A stretch of 64,000 nt of DNA from Flavobacterium sp. LC2016-01 (GCF_009711135.1 NZ_WMIC01000001.1:62001-126000); one strand, 5' to 3'; numbered from the stretch's first letter, positions 53,168-62,471 are shown. The notes: generated by a model from the sequence alone, not told the origin. Numbers and translations: made by a program.

Positions 53168-54946
53168 TTAAAGTAATTCTTTTTCCGAAAGTTGTTTTAA
53201 ATATAACGATGAATAATAACCTTCCTGATTTATTAATTGATTATGAGAGCCTTGTTGAATTATTTTGCCATCCTCTAAAATGATAATCTTGTCAGCATTC
53301 TTGGCCGATGAAACTCGGTGGCTTACAATTATTGTAGTTTTATTTTTACAAATTTCAAACAAATTATTTAAGATGGTTTCCTCAGTTTCCGTGTCAACCG
53401 CAGAAAGGCAATCATCGAAAAGTAAAATCGCCGGATTTTTAATTATAGCGCGCGCAATTGATACACGCTGTTTTTGTCCGCCCGAAAGTGTGATTCCTCT
53501 TTCTCCTAAAATGGTATCATATTGCTTGTTAAATGTGATAATATTGTCATGAACGACAGCGTTTTTTGCCGCTTCAATAACTTCTTCATCTGTAGCGTTT
53601 TGATTACCAAATTTGATGTTGTTTTTAATAGTGTCCGAAAATAAAAAGGCATCTTGAGGCACAATTCCAATGTTGTTTCTCAAATCATTTAGATTTAAAG
53701 TGCTGATTTCGTTTTGGTCAATTGTAATTCTTCCATCTGTAACATCATATAAACGGGAAATTAAAGATAAAATAGTTGATTTTCCAGAACCGGTTTTACC
53801 CAAAATGGCCAATGTTTCTCCATTTTTAACTGAGAATGTTACATTTTTTAAAGCTTCGATATTTGTGTCTTCATAGGTGTAACTTACATTTTCAAATGCA
53901 ATTGAACCCAGAATTTCTGATGAATTTGGATTGTTGTTTTTTATTTCCGGCTCAATTTTCAAAAATTCATTCAAACGTTTTTGAGAAGCTTCGGCTTCCT
54001 GAACCATCGATGAAACCCAGCCTAAAGAAGCTACTGGCCATGTCAGCATGTTTACGTATAAAATAAATTCGGCAATTGTTCCAATAGTAGGAATTGTGCC
54101 ATTGATGTACATGATACCTCCAAAATAAATCACAACCAGATTACTGATTCCGATAAGTGCAATCATAAGCGGACCAAATAAGGACTGAACTTTGGCTAAA
54201 TCTAAACTTTTGCGTTTGCTTTCGTCTGACAGATCAATCATATTATTTTGATGCTGATTTTCTAGCGAATAAGCTTTTATAACTCTGATTCCAGAAAAAA
54301 TTTCCTGTGTAAAACTGGAAACTTTTGAAAGATATTGCTGGAAAGTGGTGCTTCGTTTGTTGATTTCAGAACTTAACTTAAAGATGCAGTAAGAAAGAAT
54401 TGGCAACGGAAGAATCGTATATAAAGTCAATAATGGCGAAACATTATACATATATATAATAACGATTGCAAAACGAATAAAAGTGTTAATCGTGTACATA
54501 ACGGCCGGGCCAACGTACATACGCACTTTTGAAACGTCCTCGCTGATACGGTTCATTAAATCTCCGGTACGGTTTTGCTTGTAAAAATTCTGCGAAAGCG
54601 TTTCGTATTGTTTAAAGACTTCATTTTTTAAATCAAATTCAATATGACGTGACATTACAATCAATGTCTGGCGCATTAAAAAGGTTAGAAAACCAGCTAC
54701 AATCGCACTTCCAATGATTAACAGTACGTTATCAATCAAATCTTGTCGGTAAAAATTTCTGATGATAGCGGATTTTTGATCTGCTTCAGAGAGTTTCAGA
54801 AAGCGTTCGATAACATCAAAAGAGTGGCTGACAAGCTTTGGAGTAAATAAAAAGAAAATTTGTGCGATAATTGTGATTAAAATTCCAAAAGAGAAACTGA
54901 ATTTATACTTGATGAAATATTTGTTTAAATAGCTTAATTCTTTCAT
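53168..54946 (-). CDS. ABC exporter, permease fused to ATPase
   Basis: 592 residues, half-transporter of the MsbA/multidrug type. Six membrane helices (about 18-310), then the ATPase: Walker A GKTGSGKST (about 384-392), Q-loop VPQDAFLF, signature LSGGQKQR, Walker B AILLFDDCLSAVD and switch His in VSHR. It exports a lipid or drug as a homodimer in the inner membrane. The substrate is unknown. A degenerate Walker B (D instead of E) is notable: FDD puts Asp where the catalytic Glu normally is, a variant found in some half-transporters that pair with another subunit. Confidence 0.9.
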   Translation of the reverse strand: MKELSYLNKYFIKYKFSFSFGILITIIAQIFFLFTPKLVSHSFDVIERFLKLSEADQKSAIIRNFYRQDLIDNVLLIIGSAIVAGFLTFLMRQTLIVMSRHIEFDLKNEVFKQYETLSQNFYKQNRTGDLMNRISEDVSKVRMYVGPAVMYTINTFIRFAIVIIYMYNVSPLLTLYTILPLPILSYCIFKLSSEINKRSTTFQQYLSKVSSFTQEIFSGIRVIKAYSLENQHQNNMIDLSDESKRKSLDLAKVQSLFGPLMIALIGISNLVVIYFGGIMYINGTIPTIGTIAEFILYVNMLTWPVASLGWVSSMVQEAEASQKRLNEFLKIEPEIKNNNPNSSEILGSIAFENVSYTYEDTNIEALKNVTFSVKNGETLAILGKTGSGKSTILSLISRLYDVTDGRITIDQNEISTLNLNDLRNNIGIVPQDAFLFSDTIKNNIKFGNQNATDEEVIEAAKNAVVHDNIITFNKQYDTILGERGITLSGGQKQRVSIARAIIKNPAILLFDDCLSAVDTETEETILNNLFEICKNKTTIIVSHRVSSAKNADKIIILEDGKIIQQGSHNQLINQEGYYSSLYLKQLSEKELL

Positions 54947-55149
54947 TTTTTTAAGAAATGTGATATTGAATTGATTTAAAATTATGAATTATTATTAATT
55001 AAAATTATAATAAACTGCGTTTTAATCAAAACAATTATATTGTAAAATTGTTATTTTAAAGATAAAAAATTAGCACATGTGTATTTTTTAATTATGTTTG
55101 AGAAGTCTTTTTGACAAATTCATAATTTTAACTAATTAATACTAGCGCT

Positions 55150-56256
55150 ATGGATGCAACTTTCGCAACTGGAAAGGAACTTCAAAAAATGGATCCTGTT
55201 TTTGGTCAATTATCTTTTGACGATCACGAACAAATTGTATTTTGCAATGACAAAGATACAGGTTTAAAAGCAATTATTGGTATTCATAATTCGGTTATGG
55301 GACCAGCTTTGGGAGGTACCAGAATGTGGAATTACAACACAGAATGGGAAGCTTTAAATGATGTTTTACGCCTTTCAAGAGGTATGACTTATAAATCGGC
55401 CATTACCGGACTTAATATTGGCGGTGGAAAAGCTGTTATTATTGGTGACGCTAAAACGCAGAAAACACCTGAGTTAATGCGCAAGTTTGGAGAATTTGTT
55501 CACTCTTTAAGCGGAAGATATATTACTGCTGAAGATGTTGGAATGGAGACAAAAGACATGGACACTGTTAGAGATGTAACGCCTTATGTTACTGGAATCT
55601 CTGAAGAAAGAGGTGGTTCTGGAAATCCTTCTCCTGTAACAGCTTACGGAGTTTATTTAGGAATGAAAGCGGCTGCTAAAAGTCAGTTTGGTTCTGATGT
55701 TTTAGATGGCAAAAAAGTTTTGGTTCAGGGAATTGGGCACGTAGGTGAAGCTTTAGTAGAATATTTAACTAAAGAGGGAGCAATCGTAACGATTTCTGAT
55801 ATCAATGAAGAAAAATTATACGAAGTTGCTCAAAAATACAACGCAACAATTTATACAGGTGAAGATTTGTATACTGCTGATGTTGATATTTATGCGCCAT
55901 GTGCGATGGGAGCAATTATAAATGATAATACTGTAGATAAAATTAAAGCTAAAGTTATTGCTGGTGCAGCAAATAATCAGTTAGCTGACGAAAATGTACA
56001 CGGTGCAAGATTACAGGAAAGAGGAATTTTATATGCTCCTGATTTCTTGATCAACGCTGGTGGAATCATCAATGTTTATGCTGAATTAGCAAACTACGGT
56101 AAAGCCGAAATCATGAGTAAAACCGAAAATATCTATAACACTACTTTAGAAATTATCGATTATGCTGTGAAAAACGGAATGACAACGCATAAAGCAGCGC
56201 TTACAATTGCTCAAAATCGTATTGATGCGAGAAGAATTGAGAACGCAGCGAAATAA
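55150..56256 (+). CDS. leucine (Glu/Leu/Phe/Val) dehydrogenase
   Basis: 368 residues, the size of leucine dehydrogenase. It deaminates branched-chain amino acids with NAD. GPALGGTRMWNYNTEWEALN (substrate site), catalytic Lys in MTYKSAITGLNIGGGKAVI (K about 82, 94), VLVQGIGHVGEALVEYL (NAD loop GxGxxG) and CAMGAIINDNT, then GAANNQLAD. Cytoplasmic. It ends in a strong hairpin terminator within the word-repeat block. Confidence 0.94.
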   Translation: MDATFATGKELQKMDPVFGQLSFDDHEQIVFCNDKDTGLKAIIGIHNSVMGPALGGTRMWNYNTEWEALNDVLRLSRGMTYKSAITGLNIGGGKAVIIGDAKTQKTPELMRKFGEFVHSLSGRYITAEDVGMETKDMDTVRDVTPYVTGISEERGGSGNPSPVTAYGVYLGMKAAAKSQFGSDVLDGKKVLVQGIGHVGEALVEYLTKEGAIVTISDINEEKLYEVAQKYNATIYTGEDLYTADVDIYAPCAMGAIINDNTVDKIKAKVIAGAANNQLADENVHGARLQERGILYAPDFLINAGGIINVYAELANYGKAEIMSKTENIYNTTLEIIDYAVKNGMTTHKAALTIAQNRIDARRIENAAK

Positions 56257-56418
56257 TTAAGTGTTCAGTGTTCAGTTTATAGTCTCAGTCTCAGTTTACA
56301 GTTTGTTCTGTAAACTGAGACTTTTTTTATAGGTATATTGTAACTGATCACTAAATACTGAAAACTGACCACTACAAACGCAGACTGACCACTAAATTCT
56401 GAAAACTGACCACTAAAA
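56257..56418 (+). repeat. AGTCTCAG/ACTGACC word-repeat block
   Basis: GTGTTCAGTGTTCAG (56261-56275), a strong hairpin, and repeated CTGAAAACTGACCACTA words (56358-56374 and 56400-56415) plus AGACTGACCACTAAA. The block fills the gap between leucine dehydrogenase and nusB. Confidence 0.7.
56287..56328 (+). terminator. leucine dehydrogenase terminator
   Basis: AGTCTCAGTTTACAG (56287-56301) pairs perfectly with CTGTAAACTGAGACT (56308-56322), followed by seven T. Confidence 0.9.
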
Positions 56419-56464
56419 CGATGACTTTTTTGCGAATAAATTTTAATATAAGGATTGAAATTCC

Positions 56465-56472
56465 TAATTTTG
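56465..56472 (+). promoter_or_regulatory. -7 box of nusB
   Basis: TAATTTTG, 28 bases before the GTG start of nusB, fits TAnnTTTG. Confidence 0.6.
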
Positions 56473-56500
56473 CAGACTAATTTTTAAAAGTTCTTACAAG

Positions 56501-57445
56501 GTGGTAAATAGAAGACACATACGCGTTAAAGTAATGCAATCCATTTATGCAATGCATCAAAGCGGTTCTGATAATATGGAAAAAGAAGAAAAATTTCTTT
56601 TTTACAGCATAGATAATATTCAGGACTTATATCTTATAATGCTTTCTTCATTGATTGAAATCTGCAAAAAAGAATCTGTTTTTTTACATCTTTCAAGCAA
56701 AAAACACCTTGCGACTGCAGCAGAACGCAACCCGAACGAAAAGTTTGTGAAAAACAAAATTTTTCAGCTTCTTGCCGAAAGCAACTCTCTTAGTATTGCT
56801 TTAGAAACTCGTAAAATCAATAACTGGTCTTTAAATGACGATTATATCATTTTGCTTTTAAATGATATTAAAGCGAGCGATTTGTATAAAAAATACATGA
56901 GCAATAACGTGAATACATTTGAAGAAGACAGACAATTTATAATTGATTTGTTTGAAAATGTTATTGTTCCGAATGAGAAATTATACGAATATCTTGAGGA
57001 TGATAAATTAACTTGGGTTGATGATATTCCAGTTGTAAACACACACATCATTAAACAATTAAAAGCAATCAAAACGGAAGATCCAGATGCTTTTAGAGTT
57101 CCAAAATTATACAAAGACGTTGAAGATAAAGATTTTGCAAAAGATTTATTTAGACGTACAGTTTTAAACGAATCTGTTCTTGCAAAAGAATATGACGATA
57201 AAACGCCAAACTGGGACAGTGAAAGGATTGCTGAAATTGATACGATTATTTTGAAAATGGCAATCTGCGAATTTTTGAAATTCCCTTCAATTCCTGTAAA
57301 AGTAACTCTTAACGAATATTTAGAAATTGCAAAAGAGTATTCTACACCAAAAAGCAGTATTTTTATCAACGGAATTTTAGATAACCTTGTAAAAGAACTT
57401 GAAGCCAATAAAAAGATGGTAAAAGTTGGAAGAGGGTTAATGTAA
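56501..57445 (+). CDS. nusB: transcription antitermination protein NusB, long form
   Basis: 314 residues, about twice E. coli NusB. The N-terminus NRRHIRVKVMQSIYAMHQSG resembles the first NusB helix; the true NusB fold is completed by the C-terminal half (about 225-305: IAEIDTIILKMAICEFLKFP, VTLNEYLEIAKEYSTPKSS, FINGILDNL). The insertion of about 150 residues between is typical of Bacteroidota NusB. It binds boxA RNA with NusE during rRNA transcription. The frame begins GTG GTA AAT; the GTG at 56501 is the likely start. Transcribed with yajC, 96 bases downstream. Confidence 0.95.
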   Translation: MVNRRHIRVKVMQSIYAMHQSGSDNMEKEEKFLFYSIDNIQDLYLIMLSSLIEICKKESVFLHLSSKKHLATAAERNPNEKFVKNKIFQLLAESNSLSIALETRKINNWSLNDDYIILLLNDIKASDLYKKYMSNNVNTFEEDRQFIIDLFENVIVPNEKLYEYLEDDKLTWVDDIPVVNTHIIKQLKAIKTEDPDAFRVPKLYKDVEDKDFAKDLFRRTVLNESVLAKEYDDKTPNWDSERIAEIDTIILKMAICEFLKFPSIPVKVTLNEYLEIAKEYSTPKSSIFINGILDNLVKELEANKKMVKVGRGLM

Positions 57446-57469
57446 AATTAAAAATCTAAAAAAATTGAG

Positions 57470-57496
57470 TTGTCACTCTGAGCGAAGTCGAAGAGC
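57470..57496. repeat. 27-bp inverted repeat flanking yajC, left copy
   Basis: TTGTCACTCTGAGCGAAGTC then GAAGAGC. It is the exact inverted copy of 58098-58124, 601 bases away. It separates nusB from yajC. Confidence 0.85.
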
Positions 57497-57541
57497 CAAA
57501 GCAAAGAAAATATTAATATAAATCAAAAACAAAATTAAATT

Positions 57542-57817
57542 ATGGGAGAATTATCTAAGTTTGCGCCATTTCTTTTAATGTTTGTGGTAATCTATTTCTT
57601 CATGATCAGACCACAGCAAAAAAGAGCGAAAAACGAAAAAGAATTTGAAAGCGGCCTAAAAGTAGGTGATAAAATAATTACGAAAAGTGGTTTTCACGGT
57701 AAAGTTGTTGAACTTGCAGAAACTACAGTTGTGATCGAAACAATGTCTGGAAAATTAAAATTAGAGCGTTCAGCTATTTCTTTAGAATTAAGTGCTACTT
57801 TGAATAAAAAAGCTTAA
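57542..57817 (+). CDS. yajC: preprotein translocase subunit YajC
   Basis: 91 residues, normal length. A single N-terminal membrane helix (FAPFLLMFVVIYFFMIRPQQK) and a small cytoplasmic domain with KVGDKIITKSGFHGKVVEL and LKLERSAISLEL. YajC binds the SecDF-SecYEG complex. The nusB-yajC order is usual in Bacteroidota. Confidence 0.96.
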   Translation: MGELSKFAPFLLMFVVIYFFMIRPQQKRAKNEKEFESGLKVGDKIITKSGFHGKVVELAETTVVIETMSGKLKLERSAISLELSATLNKKA

Positions 57818-57840
57818 TTTTTTTAAAAATTTTCAATTTA

Positions 57841-57879
57841 AAAGTCCCAAACTCTTCAATGGAGTTTGGGATTTTTTTT
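57841..57879 (+). terminator. yajC terminator
   Basis: TCCCAAACTC (57845-57854) pairs perfectly with GAGTTTGGGA (57862-57871), followed by a T run. Confidence 0.9.
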
Positions 57880-57940
57880 GTTTCAAAATGGACAGTTATG
57901 TGTATGATTGTCATTTATGACAAGATCATTGATTTAAAAT

Positions 57941-58015
57941 ATAGCCCGTGGTTTCAACCACGGGAGCCCAATCATGGTCACAATCCGTTTCCCTGTGGTT
58001 GAAACCACAGGCTAT
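57941..58015. repeat. REP-like palindrome pair, copy 2
   Basis: ATAGCCCGTGGTTTCAACCA then CGGG (57941-57964), and after 27 bases the inverted relative CCTGTGGTTGAAACCACAGG then CTAT (57992-58015). Same family as 18725-18825. Each half is a near-perfect palindrome. Confidence 0.8.
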
Positions 58016-58050
58016 GTTTAGCAAAATGATAGATGTTTCTGTACGAAAAA

Positions 58051-58081
58051 CCTTTGTCAAAGTTTAAAACTTTGACAAAGG
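58051..58081. repeat. 31-base perfect palindrome
   Basis: CCTTTGTCAAAGTTT and AAACTTTGACAAAGG are exact inverted copies around a single central A. Between the REP pair and the 27-bp repeat. No T run. Confidence 0.85.
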
Positions 58082-58097
58082 TCTCGTATAGTTGTAT

Positions 58098-58124
58098 GCT
58101 CTTCGACTTCGCTCAGAGTGACAA
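58098..58124. repeat. 27-bp inverted repeat flanking yajC, right copy
   Basis: GCTCTTCGACTTCGCTCAGA then GTGACAA, the exact inverted copy of 57470-57496. A diverged relative is at 8978-9000. The 57880-58172 gap otherwise holds only these repeats. Confidence 0.85.
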
Positions 58125-58172
58125 TGCAATTGGAATTTGGAATTTTTAAATATTGGAATTTTTAGATAATTT

Positions 58173-58760
58173 TTACCTGTATTTATCATTCAGTCCAACA
58201 TTCGCTAAAATCATCGGAATTACTTTTTCGATTCTTGAAAGTTTCGTTTTTTCCTGTTTAGCGGTTTCAATATATTCTAAAAACTCATATTGTTTATAAG
58301 GTGAGAATTTTTGAAAAGCGTCTTTTAAAGCTGGATTCTGAACCATTTCTTTTTCAAGAAGCTCAGAAATAATCGCTTCTTTTTTTGAAGGTTTTATGAC
58401 TTTTCCTTGTTTTTCATTTTCAATTGCTTCCGCAATATATTCTAAAATGACGGCCTCATTTATTTCTTCTTTGGACGTAAATCGCCACTGGCGCAAAGAT
58501 TTTGTTACTTCTTCCTGTGCGTTTATCAGTTTGTTTTTTTCATCTTTTAGGAAAACGCCATTAAAAAACCACAAAGCAAAATAATCTTTAAAACCTCCAA
58601 TTCCAACAACGTTTTTCTTGTCATAAACATAAACACAGCCTCCCCATTTTGTGGTTTCGGTTAAGACCGTTTTGTCAATAATAGCTTTAAGCAGGATTAA
58701 TTCTTCTTCCCACTGTCCGCCGTATTTCCACATGCCTTTATTTTCTGGTTTAGCTTCCAA
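58173..58760 (-). CDS. YdeI-like (DUF1801/OmdA) protein
   Basis: 195 residues. An N-terminal DUF1801-type domain (LKAIIDKTVLTETTKWGGCV, then FALWFFNGVFLKD, about 24-74) and a C-terminal OmdA/YdeI helical region (KEAIISELLEKE, FQKFSPYKQYEFLEYIETAK, KLSRIEKVIPMI). YdeI in Bacillus and homologues are linked to stress resistance; the biochemical role is unknown. It directly abuts pepT: the ATG (58758-58760) follows the pepT stop with no spacing, so they are cotranscribed and coupled. Confidence 0.88.
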   Translation of the reverse strand: MEAKPENKGMWKYGGQWEEELILLKAIIDKTVLTETTKWGGCVYVYDKKNVVGIGGFKDYFALWFFNGVFLKDEKNKLINAQEEVTKSLRQWRFTSKEEINEAVILEYIAEAIENEKQGKVIKPSKKEAIISELLEKEMVQNPALKDAFQKFSPYKQYEFLEYIETAKQEKTKLSRIEKVIPMILANVGLNDKYR

Positions 58761-60038
58761 TTATTTTGTTCTTTTGGGTTTTTCTGGAGCATCAAAAATT
58801 CCTGGTATTGCAGTAAGTTCAGCAATTTTTACAATTACTTCTGTTGCTTTCTGAATGCTTTCTGCGGGAACATATTCGTATTTTCCGTGAAAGTTATGTC
58901 CGCCGGCAAAAATATTCGGGCATGGTAAACCCATAAATGACAATTGAGACCCGTCAGTTCCGCCTCTAATAGGCTTAATGATTGGTTTGATGTTCAATTC
59001 GCGCATTGCTTTTTCGGCAATATCAACAATATATTTTACAGGCAATACCTTTTCTTTCATATTATAATACTGATCTTTAACTTCAGTTGTTACAATATCT
59101 TCTCCAAATTGTTTCGCATATTTTTTATTGATTTTTTTGGCAATCTTACCAATTAAATCTTTTCTCTTCTCAAATTTAATTTTGTTATGATCACGAATAA
59201 TCAATTCTAAAACCGTTTCTTCAATGTTTCCTTTTATATGATGCACGTGAAAAAAACCTTCGTAGCCTTTTGTTTCCTGTGGTGTTTCTCCTTTCGGAAG
59301 CTCATTAATAAAATCGTTGGCAATTAACATCGAGTTGATCATTTTTCCTTTGGCATAACCAGGATGAACACTTTTTCCTTTAAAAGTAATTTTGGCTCCA
59401 GCCGCATTAAAATTTTCGTATTCTAATTCGCCAATCTGACTTCCGTCCATAGTGTATGCCCATTGCGCGCCAAATTTTTCAACATCAAAATGATGTGCAC
59501 CGCGACCAATTTCTTCATCAGGAGTAAAACCGATTCTTATTTTTCCATGTTTAATTTCAGGGTGCTGAACAAGATATTCCATAGCCGAAACAATTTCGGT
59601 AATTCCGGCTTTATCATCGGCGCCTAATAAAGTTGTTCCGTCAGTTGTAATGATAGTCTGACCTTTATATAGAAGCAAATCTTTAAAATAATTTGGAGAT
59701 AAAATGATGTTTTTTTCTGCGTTTAAAACAATGTCTTTTCCGTCATAATTTTCAACAATCTGAGGTTTTACATTTGCTCCGCTGAAATCTGGCGAAGTAT
59801 CAAAATGAGAAACAAATCCAATTGTAGGAACTTCATGATCTACATTACTTGGCAAAGTTGCCATAATGTAGGCTTTATCGTCAATTGTAACATCCTGTAG
59901 TCCAATTGCTTTTAAATCTTCGACTAGTTTATTGGCAAGATTCCATTGTTTTTCTGTACTTGGAGTAGTTTTTGAGCTTGGATCTGATTCTGTGTCAATT
60001 GTTACATAACTGATAAAACGATCTATGATATGTTGCAT
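58761..60038 (-). CDS. pepT: peptidase T (tripeptidase)
   Basis: 425 residues, M20B family. It removes the N-terminal residue of tripeptides. Two-zinc site: H in [10 protein letters not shown] (about 78), D in LLGADDKAG (about 140), E-E in [11 protein letters not shown] (about 175), D in YTMDGSQIG and the last His in [10 protein letters not shown] (about 380). The dimerisation domain fills about 210-320. Cytoplasmic. It has a promoter box at 60055. Confidence 0.95.
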   Translation of the reverse strand: MQHIIDRFISYVTIDTESDPSSKTTPSTEKQWNLANKLVEDLKAIGLQDVTIDDKAYIMATLPSNVDHEVPTIGFVSHFDTSPDFSGANVKPQIVENYDGKDIVLNAEKNIILSPNYFKDLLLYKGQTIITTDGTTLLGADDKAGITEIVSAMEYLVQHPEIKHGKIRIGFTPDEEIGRGAHHFDVEKFGAQWAYTMDGSQIGELEYENFNAAGAKITFKGKSVHPGYAKGKMINSMLIANDFINELPKGETPQETKGYEGFFHVHHIKGNIEETVLELIIRDHNKIKFEKRKDLIGKIAKKINKKYAKQFGEDIVTTEVKDQYYNMKEKVLPVKYIVDIAEKAMRELNIKPIIKPIRGGTDGSQLSFMGLPCPNIFAGGHNFHGKYEYVPAESIQKATEVIVKIAELTAIPGIFDAPEKPKRTK

Positions 60039-60054
60039 TTTTTTGTTTTTTTAG

Positions 60055-60062
60055 CAAATATA
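60055..60062 (-). promoter_or_regulatory. -7 box of pepT
   Basis: TATATTTG on the minus strand, 16 bases before the ATG; a TTG lies upstream. Confidence 0.6.
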
Positions 60063-60110
60063 GAAATTTTTCAATCGTATGATTTTAAAATTTTATTTGC
60101 AGTTTGGGAC

Positions 60111-60147
60111 AAAAAAAGAGATTTATAAAATTTATAAATCTCTTTTT
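60111..60147 (-). terminator. terminator of the FGE-like gene
   Basis: AGAGATTTATAAA pairs with TTTATAAATCTCT around a short loop, with T on the minus strand after it. It lies 8 bases past the stop. Confidence 0.85.
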
Positions 60148-60155
60148 ATTTTTTG

Positions 60156-61298
60156 TTATTTGCTTTTGACGCATCTAAAACCAAGATGATTTGCGGCAGA
60201 TCGAATTTCGCCTTTTCCGCGGGTTCCAACCATGTAGCGTGTGCAATATTGGTCTGTACATAAAAAAGAGCCTCCTCTATGTACTTTTTTAATCTGAGTT
60301 GGATCATTTGGATCATTATAAGCGCTTGGTCCTTGCGGATTTTTTGCTATTTCTCCGCTTTCGGCCAATGTTTTGTAGTAATCGACACTATACCAGTCGT
60401 TAACCCATTCCCAAACGTTTCCAGCCATGTCATATAATCCGTATGCGTTTGGAGCAAACTGTCCAGTGGGCGCAATTCCTTTAAAGCCGTCTTCACCAGT
60501 ATCACCATCTTTTATAGGGAAATGTCCTTGATAAATATTCGCTTGAAATTTTCCATTTGGTTTTAATGAATTTCCCCATGAATAAAGATTTCCGGTTTTT
60601 CCACCTCTTGCTGCAAATTCCCATTCCGCTTCGGTTGGCAATCTTTTTCCGGCCCATTTTGCGTAAGCTGCTGCATCTTCATAAGCAATATGTACAACAG
60701 GATATTTCTCTTTTCCTTTAATAGTGCTTTGAGGTCCGTCAGGATGTTTCCAGTCGGTACCTGGTTCGTAGCGCCACCACTGTAAGAAGTTGTTTAAATT
60801 TACGGCAGCAGGAGTAGGAGTAAAGATAACTGATCCCGTTACTAAATCTTCTTCGTTAGCTGTTGGAAACTCTTCTTTAGTTGGTTTTTGTTCGGCAACG
60901 GTTACATATCCGGTTGCTTTTACAAATTTTTCATATTCTTCATTTGTTACTTCTGTTTGGTCCATATAATATCCGTCAACATAAACGCGATGAATAGGAG
61001 CCGCATCTTTTGTAACGCCTTTTACACTGCATAAACTTTCATCTTCAACATTTGATCCCATCGAAAATTCACCGCCTGGAATCCATACCATTCCTTTTGG
61101 CGCTTTTCCGGCTGGTTTGTTTTTGTTTTCAATAGTTGGCTTAAATGCTGATGCTTCAGCGGTATTTGGAGTTTCTGCACAATCCATTGCGACTGGTTTT
61201 TCTTGTTTTGGAACCACTAATTTAGTGTATCCAAAAGAAGCAATCGAAATAATTGAAATGGTCAGCAGTGCAAATATCCAATAGGTTTTATTTTTCAT
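60156..61298 (-). CDS. formylglycine-generating-enzyme-like protein, exported
   Basis: 380 residues. An N-terminal hydrophobic segment (about 6-24) serves as signal or anchor. The FGE-sulfatase domain runs from about 69 ([14 protein letters not shown]) to the end ([11 protein letters not shown]), with [16 protein letters not shown] and [11 protein letters not shown]. The pair of Cys in [14 protein letters not shown] (spaced C-x4-C) corresponds to the catalytic copper-binding pair of true FGE, which converts a Cys of sulfatases to formylglycine. Many family members lack it. No sulfatase gene is adjacent. Confidence 0.88.
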   Translation of the reverse strand: MKNKTYWIFALLTISIISIASFGYTKLVVPKQEKPVAMDCAETPNTAEASAFKPTIENKNKPAGKAPKGMVWIPGGEFSMGSNVEDESLCSVKGVTKDAAPIHRVYVDGYYMDQTEVTNEEYEKFVKATGYVTVAEQKPTKEEFPTANEEDLVTGSVIFTPTPAAVNLNNFLQWWRYEPGTDWKHPDGPQSTIKGKEKYPVVHIAYEDAAAYAKWAGKRLPTEAEWEFAARGGKTGNLYSWGNSLKPNGKFQANIYQGHFPIKDGDTGEDGFKGIAPTGQFAPNAYGLYDMAGNVWEWVNDWYSVDYYKTLAESGEIAKNPQGPSAYNDPNDPTQIKKVHRGGSFLCTDQYCTRYMVGTRGKGEIRSAANHLGFRCVKSK

Positions 61299-61401
61299 TA
61301 TAATCGTTTTTAAGATGTAGTGGTTGTTAATAGGGTGATAAAATTATAAAAATAAGATTAGAATAGTCTATTTATTTTATAGAATTTATAGACTAATTTG
61401 T

Positions 61402-62385
61402 TTAACTATCTTTTTCAACCGATACAACTTCATATTTATCTTTACCATCAACTTGAACTGGCTGATAATATGTTTCGCCAAACTTCACATATTTTACATC
61501 ACCAATAGTTACTTCTTCGCCACCTTCGGGTAAATTGTCTACGATGGTTCCTGCCGTTGGAGCTACTACTTTATAAGAGCTTCCGTCCTTTTCGTAATAG
61601 GTTCCTCCGTAATAATAATTATTTACCGTTCCAGTATTTACCGTTTCTGCGCCACTCGGAATATTATTAACAGTGCCTCCAACAGGTGCTGGAACAGCTG
61701 TATAGCCTCCGCTTGTAGAAGAGTACCAAACGCCTTGGTCATAATGATATTTCTGGTTTTCAACACTCACAATAATAGCCGTTGTTGCTAAGGTAGCTAC
61801 AAAAAATCCCCATGGATGCCAAACTGGCCCCCAATAAAATGGTCTGTAAGGACGTGGATAATAAGGGTGATAGCAATTGTATCTGTAACCGCCATATCTG
61901 TAAGGTGGACGTACATAAGGTCTTACTCCTGGTCTTACTATTGTGTTGCGATTGTTGCGAACATGAACACTGTTGTTAACGTTAATATTAACGTTGTTTC
62001 TGTTTCTGTTCACGGTATTACCGCTTATATTGGTATTTCTGTTACCAGAATTATTGATTCTGTTTCCACTGTTTGAATTTCGATTATTGCCATTTTTGTT
62101 TCGGATATTGGAATTATTGGCAGTTCCTCCGTTAATTCTGGTTCCTCCCTTATTTGCTCCTGGACGAGATATATTAGCAGGTCTGCTTGCATTTGAAGGC
62201 CTATTTATATTAGCGGGTCTAGATTGCGTTGCTGGTCTTGCTTGTCTAGTTTGTCCGCCTCCACCGCCAGCTCCGTGAAAACCGCCACGGCCACGCTGTG
62301 CAAAACTGTCAAATGAAATCATAAAAAGCGATCCCACGAAAAGCATACAAACCGTTTTTTTTATTGTTTGGGTTATATTTTTCAT
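61402..62385 (-). CDS. exported Asn/Arg-rich protein (DUF6515-like)
   Basis: 327 residues. Signal peptide (to about FDSFAQ, residue 29), then a low-complexity region (about 30-165) rich in Asn, Arg, Gly and Ser, with repeats of the type NRNNVN and RPANISRP. A hydrophobic segment follows (WGFFVATLATTAIIVSV, about 190-206), then a C-terminal beta-rich domain with repeated GGxYYEKDG/GETYYQPV units, as in the DUF6515 family. Probably anchored to the envelope with a disordered region outside. Function unknown. Confidence 0.75.
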   Translation of the reverse strand: MKNITQTIKKTVCMLFVGSLFMISFDSFAQRGRGGFHGAGGGGGQTRQARPATQSRPANINRPSNASRPANISRPGANKGGTRINGGTANNSNIRNKNGNNRNSNSGNRINNSGNRNTNISGNTVNRNRNNVNINVNNSVHVRNNRNTIVRPGVRPYVRPPYRYGGYRYNCYHPYYPRPYRPFYWGPVWHPWGFFVATLATTAIIVSVENQKYHYDQGVWYSSTSGGYTAVPAPVGGTVNNIPSGAETVNTGTVNNYYYGGTYYEKDGSSYKVVAPTAGTIVDNLPEGGEEVTIGDVKYVKFGETYYQPVQVDGKDKYEVVSVEKDS

Positions 62386-62471
62386 TTTCAGAGTTTTAGT
62401 GTTATAAAGTTATTAAAAAAATGATTTCTTCTTCAAAATTTAACTATAATTCAGTTGAGACATCTTGAAAA

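Noticed and set aside
61973..62278. A 101-codon plus-strand frame opposite the Asn/Arg-rich protein
   Set aside because: It is the mirror of low-complexity codons of the real gene; its Leu/Phe-rich product has no start context.
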